Source: JBGAWK01 sp044227665
Lineage (GTDB): Bacteria; Bacteroidota; Bacteroidia; Chitinophagales; JADIYW01
Length of the DNA: 20,053 nt
Assembly (NCBI GenBank): GCA_044227665.1
Contig: JBGAWK010000044.1
Span: 1 to 20,053 of the forward strand
Direction: 5' to 3'
Below are positions 14,758-20,053 of the stretch, piece after piece. Each line of letters starts with the position of its first letter. The first letter of the stretch is position 1. The notes below the pieces were generated by a model. The model had not been told where the DNA came from. It saw only the letters and a list, made by a program, of their open reading frames with translations, and did no database searches. A program made the position numbers and the translations under genes.

Positions 14758-15120
14758 ATGAACTCAATTGAATTAAGAAATAGAACAAAAAATTTTGCGG
14801 TAAATACAATAAAATTTACTGAAAGTATTAAACCAACTTATGCAAATGTAATTATCATGAAACAAGTAATTAGAGCGGCAACATCAGTTGGAGCAAACTA
14901 TCGCTCAGAATTACGTAGAAAATCAAATCTAGATTTTTTAAATAAAATAAACATTGTGCAGGAAGAAGCTGATGAATGCCTTTATTGGTTTGAATTATTG
15001 GAAGAGACTAACTCAAATCTTAATAGTTTGAATGAATTAATAAAAGAATCAAATGAATTAACTGCAATCTTTTCTGCAATTCTTAAAACATTAAAATTAA
15101 ACATTAAAATTAAAGAATAA
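14758..15120 (+). CDS. Four-helix-bundle protein (23S rRNA intervening-sequence protein family)
   Basis: A 120-residue all-helical protein. The pattern ELRNRTKNFAVNTIKFTESI, IMKQVIRAATSVGANYRSEL and NIVQEEADECLYWFELLEET is that of the four-helix-bundle family first seen in intervening sequences of 23S rRNA genes (S23/IVP). Members form pentamers with a charged groove; their role is unknown and they are not ribosomal proteins in the usual sense. A hand count gives about 25% GC, well below the neighbouring carboxylase genes, and codon use is strongly A/T-ended, which suggests separate acquisition. It sits between the two subunit genes of one enzyme, 42 nt after the first and 27 nt before the second, with short atctgaa-type repeats on both sides. 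Confidence 0.85.
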   Translation: MNSIELRNRTKNFAVNTIKFTESIKPTYANVIIMKQVIRAATSVGANYRSELRRKSNLDFLNKINIVQEEADECLYWFELLEETNSNLNSLNELIKESNELTAIFSAILKTLKLNIKIKE

Positions 15121-15147
15121 TTCTGAAATCATAAATCTGAAATAATA

Positions 15148-17133
15148 ATGTCTCAAACTTCAAATAGTACCAAGCTACTCGTAGCCAATCGCGGCGAAAT
15201 AGCCATACGCATTTTTAGAACTTGTAAAGAAATGGGCATAGCCACGGTAGCCGTATTTTCTGACGCCGATGAAAACAGCCTTTTCGTAAAGATGGCAGAC
15301 GAAGCAGTAAGAATAGGAGGAAAGCAACCTTCAGAGTCTTATCTTTTGATAGATAAAATCATAGATGCAGCCAAAAAAACAGGGGCCAATGCTATACATC
15401 CCGGATATGGCTTCTTGAGTGAGAAAGAGCATTTTGCACAGCGATGCATAGATGAAGGAATTATATGGGTAGGCCCGCATCCAAAAGCCATTGAAGTAAT
15501 GGGGTCGAAAATTGGTGCAAAAAAAATTATGCAATCCCACAATGTGCCTACGATTCCTGGTTATCAAGGGGAAGACCAAAGTGAAGCTACTATCAAAGCC
15601 AAAGCTATAGAAATAGGTTTTCCCGTTTTATTAAAAGCTAGTGCAGGTGGTGGCGGAAAAGGTATGCGTATCGTTCGTCGGGAATCTGAACTCGACAAAG
15701 CCATCAATGAGGCAAAATCCGAAGCAAAATCTGGCTTTGGAGACGATACTTTGCTCATAGAGAAGTATTTTGACACCTCTCGCCACGTAGAATTTCAGAT
15801 ATTTGGCGACAAAAATGGCAATGCTATTCACCTCTACGAACGTGAATGTAGCATACAGCGGCGTTACCAGAAGGTAGTGGAAGAAAGTCCCTCGCCGTTT
15901 ATCACAGAAGAAACACGCAGAAAAATGGGTCAAGCAGCAGTAGCCGCTTGTAAAGCCATTGAATATGATAATGCCGGAACCGTAGAATTTATTGTAGCTC
16001 CGGATCAATCCTTTTATTTTTTGGAGGTAAATACTCGCTTACAGGTAGAACATCCCATTACAGAAGAAGTTACAGGATTGGACTTGGTACGCTTACAGAT
16101 AGAAGTGGCGCAAGGTATGTCTATACCTTTCCGTCAGGAGGATATATCTCAGTGCGGTCATGCCATAGAGGTGCGATTGTATGCTGAAGATCCTGCCAAT
16201 AATTTCTTGCCTGTAAATGGTAAAATTTCGGATTGGACTCCTTCTCAATTGCCGGGATTGAGATATGATACTGGGATTGAGAGTGGTAGCGAGATTTCTA
16301 CCTATTACGATCCTATGATTGCCAAAGTCATCGCCTCCGGCAAAAATAGGGTAGAAGCTATCGCAAGACTTCGCAAAGGGCTGCAAGAGACAGTTTGCAC
16401 AGGATTTACTACCAATAAAAATTTCCTAATTGCCATATTAGAAAATGAGGATTTTCAGAATGGCGATTTCGACACCCATTTTTTAGATAAAAAATTTAAA
16501 TACCAAGGAGAAAATTACACTCAGTCCACTTTGGATATTTTGACTTGCGCCCTCATACATTTTAGATTCTTGCAGCGCAATGCACAACGAACTCTTGCCG
16601 CCGGAGTGCCTGCAGGATGGCGCAACAATTTCTATGCACCTCAGCAGGAGAAATACTCCTATCACGGGTATGAATTCCCTATCGCTTATACAGCCTTAGG
16701 CAGTACGCTGGAAATTGAATTTGCCGAGAAAAAATTTGTTAGCAAAACTGTTTCTGCTATCAATAGTAGTCCAATTATCTTGGAAATTGATGGTGTAAGA
16801 AGGAAGTTCTATATTTCAGAAAATGCACATCAATATTTTGTACAGTCGCCACAGCTAGGACAAATAGCCTTGAACAGTGTAGAGCGATTTCCTTTGCCAC
16901 AATCTGAAGCAGTGAAAGGGGGCTACATCGCTCCAATGCCGGGTGAGATAATTAGTGTAATGGTAAACGTAGGTGATGTAGTGAAATCAGGGGATGCTTT
17001 GCTCAAAATGATATCTATGAAGATGGAAAATACCATAGAAGCACATACTGATGGCGAAATAGAAGAAATTTATATTGTAGATAAGCAATTTGTCGAAGCC
17101 GGAACTTTGTTATTGAAAATGAAAGATAAATAA
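15148..17133 (+). CDS. Acyl-CoA carboxylase alpha subunit: biotin carboxylase plus biotin carrier domain
   Basis: A 661-residue protein that carboxylates its own biotin using ATP and bicarbonate. The biotin carboxylase N-domain starts LLVANRGEIAIRIFRT (residue 9 on), with HPGYGFLSE near 89. The ATP-grasp region has KASAGGGGKGMRIVRR (about 163-178), ERECSIQRRYQKVVEE, and FLEVNTRLQVEHPITEEVTG. The C-domain runs to about 450. A BT-type linker follows (about 490-585), then a biotinyl domain (about 590-661) with the biotin Lys625 in ISMKMENTIEA; Ser stands where Ala is common in AMKM. This single-chain BC-BCCP layout matches methylcrotonyl-CoA or geranyl-CoA carboxylase alpha (MccA/LiuD, AtuF). 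Partner of the beta subunit at 13111-14715. Downstream is the REP-like array. Confidence 0.92.
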   Translation: MSQTSNSTKLLVANRGEIAIRIFRTCKEMGIATVAVFSDADENSLFVKMADEAVRIGGKQPSESYLLIDKIIDAAKKTGANAIHPGYGFLSEKEHFAQRCIDEGIIWVGPHPKAIEVMGSKIGAKKIMQSHNVPTIPGYQGEDQSEATIKAKAIEIGFPVLLKASAGGGGKGMRIVRRESELDKAINEAKSEAKSGFGDDTLLIEKYFDTSRHVEFQIFGDKNGNAIHLYERECSIQRRYQKVVEESPSPFITEETRRKMGQAAVAACKAIEYDNAGTVEFIVAPDQSFYFLEVNTRLQVEHPITEEVTGLDLVRLQIEVAQGMSIPFRQEDISQCGHAIEVRLYAEDPANNFLPVNGKISDWTPSQLPGLRYDTGIESGSEISTYYDPMIAKVIASGKNRVEAIARLRKGLQETVCTGFTTNKNFLIAILENEDFQNGDFDTHFLDKKFKYQGENYTQSTLDILTCALIHFRFLQRNAQRTLAAGVPAGWRNNFYAPQQEKYSYHGYEFPIAYTALGSTLEIEFAEKKFVSKTVSAINSSPIILEIDGVRRKFYISENAHQYFVQSPQLGQIALNSVERFPLPQSEAVKGGYIAPMPGEIISVMVNVGDVVKSGDALLKMISMKMENTIEAHTDGEIEEIYIVDKQFVEAGTLLLKMKDK

Positions 17134-17152
17134 TTTGAAAAAAGTTTACTTT

Positions 17153-17175
17153 CATTCCCTCGAAAGAGGGAATCT
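17153..17175 (+). repeat. REP-like palindrome, unit 1
   Basis: cATTCCCTCGAAAGAGGGAATct: 8-bp stem with a 4-nt loop, 20 nt after the carboxylase alpha stop. No T tract follows, so it is not a standard terminator. It is the first and most divergent of eight related palindromes. Confidence 0.8.
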
Positions 17176-17198
17176 CAAAATAATAAATAGTAAAAATG

Positions 17199-17226
17199 TC
17201 ATTCCCTTGTAAAAGGGAATCTCACA
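17199..17226 (+). repeat. REP-like palindrome, unit 2, ending at the GIY-YIG start codon
   Basis: gtc-attccctt-gtaa-aagggaat-ctcaca: 8-bp stem. The unit ends directly at the ATG of the GIY-YIG gene. Its tail (ctcaca) matches that of the last unit (17867-17894), so the same repeat edge occurs at both ends of the module. Confidence 0.85.
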
Positions 17227-17592
17227 ATGGGAAAGATGAAAATAAACGAGAAACAACCATGTATTTATATTATTTCCAACAATTTTGGAAACGTTATTTA
17301 CATTGGTGTTACTTCTGATTTATGGTATAGAATATTACAACACAAACAAGGTGATGGTTCAGTATTTACAAAAAGATACAAGTGTAATAAATTGATATAT
17401 TTTGAAGAATTGAAAGATATGATGGATGCAATTGATAGAGAAAAACAACTAAAAAAATGGAATAGAAAATGGAAAGATGAATTAATTGATACTATGAATA
17501 AAGAAAGAATTGATTTAGCAAAAGATTGGTATTCTGAAATAGATATTATAGGTTATTTAGAAACAAAAAAATATTATACATTGAATAATTGA
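17227..17592 (+). CDS. Single-domain GIY-YIG nuclease family protein
   Basis: A 121-residue protein consisting almost only of the GIY-YIG endonuclease domain (about 11-91). The core motifs are CIYII at 12-16 (C in place of G), VIYIGVTSDL at 23-32, catalytic Arg35 and His39 in YRILQHK, FTKRY, and Glu72 in REKQLKKW; Asn91 fits the usual C-terminal Asn. All residues expected for catalysis are visible. Relatives include the UvrC nuclease domain and homing endonucleases, but this short form has no DNA-binding extension. A hand count gives about 25% GC. The start codon abuts one REP-like palindrome and the TGA stop lies inside the first bases of the next (ttGAgattccc), so gene and repeats look like one unit inserted between catabolic genes. 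Confidence 0.88.
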   Translation: MGKMKINEKQPCIYIISNNFGNVIYIGVTSDLWYRILQHKQGDGSVFTKRYKCNKLIYFEELKDMMDAIDREKQLKKWNRKWKDELIDTMNKERIDLAKDWYSEIDIIGYLETKKYYTLNN

Positions 17593-17894
17593 GATTCCCA
17601 CTTTCGTGGGAATGACCGTTTACTTTTCGGAGTTTAATGTCATTCCCTTGTAAAAGGGAATCTAATAAATAGAAAATGAAAAATAAAGAATAAATAAACA
17701 GAGGAGATTCCCACTTTTGTGGGAATGACAGTTCTACCTTTTAGGTCAAAAGTCATTCCCTTGTAAAAGGGAATCTAATAAATAGAAAATGAAAAATAAA
17801 GAGTAAATAAACAGATGAGATTCCCACTTTCGTGGGAATGACGGTTCTTCTTTTTGAGGTTTAAAAGTCATTCCCTTGTAAAAGGGAATCTCAC
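17591..17894 (+). repeat. Tandem array of about 113-bp units, each with two opposed REP-like palindromes
   Basis: Three units begin at 17591, 17704 and 17817 (period 113). Each has a reverse-oriented palindrome (gag-attcccac-ttt[c/t]-gtgggaat-gac), a variable 20-25-nt spacer, then a forward one (gtc-attccctt-gtaa-aagggaat-ct). Palindromes start at 17591, 17639, 17704, 17752, 17817 and 17867. In units 1 and 2 a nearly identical AT-rich tail follows (aataaatagaaaatg...aaacag). Unit 3 ends instead with ctcaca, as in the repeat before the GIY-YIG gene. The forward and reverse palindromes are the same element in opposite orientation, as in BIMEs. It is not CRISPR: there are no unique spacers and the repeats are palindromic in pairs. 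Confidence 0.9.
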
Positions 17895-17951
17895 AAATTA
17901 AAATTTATGGAAGAAGAAAAAAATCATTAAACGACAAAATCATAAATAAAA

Positions 17952-18776
17952 ATGCTATACACACAAGAACAAACAGACAATTTCGCAGAACAAAACTTTG
18001 CCTACTTAATTGTCGAAGAAAAAGCGAATGTATTAACGATTACACTCAATCGTCCTGACAAACGCAATGCCTTTCACATGCCATTGGCAAATGAATTAGC
18101 CTATGCACTCGCCTACGCACATTACAACAATGCTATTTGGTGTGTGGTTTTAAAAGCCAACGGACCTGTATTTTGTGCCGGTGCCGATTTAAAAGCATTC
18201 TCAGGCGATGATACCATAGAAAAACCTTCTACTATTCCTCTGCCTAAAGATATGGTAAAACTCGGTGATGAATTCAACGGCTTACACAAACCTTGTATTG
18301 CTCAAGTTCATGGCGATGTATATGCCGGTGGTTTTCTTATGATTGGTGGCGCGACACATGTGGTTGCGGTAGAATCAGCAAAATTTGGACTGCCGGAAGT
18401 GAAACGCGGCATCTTCCCATTTCAGGTAATGGCAACCTTAGAACCTCTCATGTCTGCTCGACAACTTTTAGATTTATGCATCAGAGCCAAAACATTATCT
18501 GCACAAGAAGCTAAGGATATAGGTTTGGTTTCAGAAGTGGTCGAAGCTGATAACTTAGAATCAACCGTAATGAAATTAGTAGAAGATATCAAAGAACAGT
18601 CTCCCACAGCAGTACGTTTAGGACTAAAAGCATTTCAAGAAATGAAAACTAAAAGTGCAGATGAAAAACATAAATATTTACATGCAATGTTGATGCAATG
18701 CCTACAAAGCAAAGACGCAGCAGAAGGACTAACCGCATTCAAAGAAAAACGTAAAGCAAATTGGACAGGAAATTAA
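17952..18776 (+). CDS. Enoyl-CoA hydratase/isomerase family protein (methylglutaconyl- or isohexenylglutaconyl-CoA hydratase-like)
   Basis: A 274-residue crotonase-fold protein. The CoA-binding/oxyanion motifs NRPDKRNAF (33-41) and CAGADLKAF (75-83) and the second oxyanion loop GDVYAGGF (121-128) are clear. Of the two hydratase glutamates, the one in FGLPEVKRGIFPF (Glu149) is present, while the other position (in the GGGCE motif of classical hydratases) appears to be Leu129. One-glutamate crotonases occur among methylglutaconyl-CoA hydratase-type enzymes, so the place after the carboxylase makes this the likely next step (LiuC- or AtuE-like). Isomerase activity is an alternative. The N-terminus before AYLIVEEKANV is slightly extended. 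Upstream lies the REP array with no clear promoter. Confidence 0.85.
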   Translation: MLYTQEQTDNFAEQNFAYLIVEEKANVLTITLNRPDKRNAFHMPLANELAYALAYAHYNNAIWCVVLKANGPVFCAGADLKAFSGDDTIEKPSTIPLPKDMVKLGDEFNGLHKPCIAQVHGDVYAGGFLMIGGATHVVAVESAKFGLPEVKRGIFPFQVMATLEPLMSARQLLDLCIRAKTLSAQEAKDIGLVSEVVEADNLESTVMKLVEDIKEQSPTAVRLGLKAFQEMKTKSADEKHKYLHAMLMQCLQSKDAAEGLTAFKEKRKANWTGN

Positions 18777-18778
18777 AT

Positions 18779-18848
18779 AATGTAACAATTTACCAATGTA
18801 TCAATTTTAAGAAGATGGTACATCGGTATATTTATAAATTGGTAAATT
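18779..18848. repeat. Inverted arrays of 8-bp units (aatttacc / aatgtaac)
   Basis: Forward octamers aatgtaac, aatttacc, aatgtatc, aatttt run from 18779. The reverse complement of the 3' side (ending 18848) reads aatttacc, aatttata, aatatacc, gatgtacc. As a result aatttaccaat (18787-18797) pairs perfectly with attggtaaatt (18838-18848), and taccaatgta (18791-18800) pairs with tacatcggta (18819-18828) with one mismatch. It fills the gap between the hydratase stop and the AtuA start codon. Confidence 0.7.
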
Positions 18849-18854
18849 AAATCA

Positions 18855-20053
18855 ATGAAAACAATCAGAATAGCAGGAGCACAAGGATTTTATGGTGATT
18901 CACCATTAGGCGCCATGTCAATAGCCATGCAAGGTGCAGCAGATTATTTAATGCACGATGCATTAGCAGAACTTACATTGTCAATCCTTCAGAAAGACAA
19001 ACTCAAAGACCCAAGTATGGGTTATGCCCGTGATATAGAAGTTCATGCCCGAACAATTTATCCTATAGCATTTGCCAAAGGCATAAAAATCGTCACCAAT
19101 TCAGGTGGATTAAATCCTGAAAGTGCCGCCGAAAAAGTAAAAGCTATCCTAGAAAAATCAGGTATCAAAGGCGTCAAAATAGCTACTATTTCGGGGGATG
19201 ATGTGCTTTCAAGATTGCCTGAATTTAAAGAGAAGGGTGTTGAATTGAATAATTTGGACGATAACTCATCTTATTACGATTCTAAGTTTACACCTACACA
19301 TGCCAATGTATATATAGGTGCGCAAAAGGTAAAAGAAGCTTTGGACAATGGTGCTAACTTGATTCTGGCAGGACGTGTGGCTGATCCATGTTTGGCACTT
19401 GGAATTTTAGCACATGAATTTAAATGGAAAATAGATGATGCTACTACGCAAGAAGATTGGGATAGAATGGCTTTTGCTATTACTATAGGTCATATTTTAG
19501 AATGTGGAGGGCAAGCATCCGGTGGCAATGCGTATTCGGAATGGCCAATGAATTATAGTGTTTCCGACTTGGGATACCCCATTGCACATGTAGAGGAAGA
19601 TTGTACCGCTATCTTAACAAAAGCAGATAATACAGGAGGGAAAGTCTCCCGCAATACCATACGAGAGCAGTTAGTATATGAAATTCATGACCCTACTAAC
19701 TATATTACACCAGATGTGATAGTGGATTTATCTAATATCGTTTTAAAAGATGTATCAGAAAATAAAGTATCTATTGCAGGAATTAAAGGTAAGCCACGTC
19801 CCGAGAAGTTGAAGCTATGCATTGGGCAGCACGAAGGTTTTGTCACTGAGCAGTTTTTCTTCTTTTCCTATCCATACGCTTATGATAAATTACAGATGTT
19901 CATAAAGGCTGTGAAAGAAACTTGGGCTAAATTACCAGTTCAAATTGCTGAATCTCGTTTTAATATTATAGGCGTAAATGGATTGCATGAAGATGCTGTA
20001 GAAATCCCAAATGCTGACGAACTCAACGAACGCAGTGAGTTAGGCTTGCGTAT
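18855..20053 (+). CDS. AtuA family protein (DUF1446), partial, runs off right edge
   Basis: 399 codons are open from the ATG at 18855 to the window end. The start MKTIRIAGAQGFYGDSPLGA and the blocks KIVTNSGGLNP, LILAGRVADPCLALG, ECGGQASGGNAYSEWP and TGGKVSRNTIREQL with VYEIHDPTNYITPDV are characteristic of the AtuA/DUF1446 family. The family is named from the acyclic terpene utilisation cluster of Pseudomonas; its biochemical role is not established. It follows a biotin carboxylase and a hydratase, the same company as in atu clusters, but such genes also accompany methylcrotonyl-CoA carboxylase in other bacteria. The ATG lies 6 nt past the octamer repeats, with no strong ribosome site. The C-terminal part is outside the window. 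Confidence 0.88.
   Translation, partial: MKTIRIAGAQGFYGDSPLGAMSIAMQGAADYLMHDALAELTLSILQKDKLKDPSMGYARDIEVHARTIYPIAFAKGIKIVTNSGGLNPESAAEKVKAILEKSGIKGVKIATISGDDVLSRLPEFKEKGVELNNLDDNSSYYDSKFTPTHANVYIGAQKVKEALDNGANLILAGRVADPCLALGILAHEFKWKIDDATTQEDWDRMAFAITIGHILECGGQASGGNAYSEWPMNYSVSDLGYPIAHVEEDCTAILTKADNTGGKVSRNTIREQLVYEIHDPTNYITPDVIVDLSNIVLKDVSENKVSIAGIKGKPRPEKLKLCIGQHEGFVTEQFFFFSYPYAYDKLQMFIKAVKETWAKLPVQIAESRFNIIGVNGLHEDAVEIPNADELNERSELGLR

Noticed and set aside
14758..15120. Four-helix gene as evidence for a 23S rRNA intervening sequence here
   Set aside because: No rRNA sequence flanks it; both neighbours are intact carboxylase subunit genes.
17153..17224. Palindromes after the carboxylase alpha gene as rho-independent terminators
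   Set aside because: No T run follows either stem, and the same palindromes recur as an array, so they are better described as REP-like repeats.
17591..17894. Regularly spaced repeats that could be taken for a CRISPR array
   Set aside because: The repeats are palindromic pairs in alternating orientation, the intervening DNA is itself repeated, and no cas gene is near.

Overview
The window looks like chromosomal DNA of a Bacteroidetes (Bacteroidota) bacterium, possibly of the Chitinophagales/Saprospirales type; that lower rank is a guess. The evidence is low GC, several TAnnTTTG-type promoter elements, a type IX secretion (T9SS) sorting domain on a subtilisin-like protease, DxxHGTH and HExxH secreted proteases, a Bacteroidetes-style ExbB-ExbD-TonB set, and a standalone four-helix-bundle protein and GIY-YIG protein of kinds common in that phylum. 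Coding density is high and no classical transposase is visible.

Positions 1-6928 are all on the minus strand. In transcription order, a sterol-desaturase-type membrane hydroxylase is followed 2 nt later by a T9SS-targeted S8 protease, then a lipoprotein M43 metalloprotease with its own terminator, a DUF1761 membrane protein, an M23 peptidase without a signal peptide, a secreted YceI-family protein with a strong terminator, a bifunctional phosphoglucose/phosphomannose isomerase, and the 5' part of lipB, which overlaps the isomerase gene and runs off the left edge. A divergent region (6929-7056) separates these from a plus-strand L,D-transpeptidase lipoprotein (7057-8841). A long hairpin lies between that gene and a convergent tRNA-Lys(UUU).

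Positions 9145-12669 are again minus strand and probably one or two transcripts: a CxxC thioredoxin-like protein, an eIF-2B/MtnA-fold protein lacking the catalytic cysteine, then exbB, exbD and a TonB-like protein, a proton-motive-force-driven envelope energiser.

From 13111 to the right edge everything is plus strand. This is an acyl-CoA catabolic cluster: a biotin-dependent carboxylase (carboxyltransferase subunit and biotin carboxylase/BCCP subunit), an enoyl-CoA hydratase-like protein and an AtuA-family protein. The set fits leucine/isovalerate (Liu) or acyclic-terpene (Atu) degradation; sequence alone does not decide. A near-perfect 2 x 13-bp palindrome just upstream of the first gene is a candidate TetR-family operator.

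The most unusual part is what interrupts this cluster. Two genes of about 25% GC, a four-helix-bundle (23S intervening-sequence type) protein and a single-domain GIY-YIG nuclease, sit between catabolic genes. The GIY-YIG gene is embedded in an array of eight REP-like palindromes (attccc...gggaat) in mixed orientation, six of which form three roughly 113-bp tandem units. This resembles a REP/BIME array with its own nuclease gene and is the best candidate here for a little-described mobile or selfish element. A second repeat type, inverted arrays of 8-bp units, lies before the AtuA gene.
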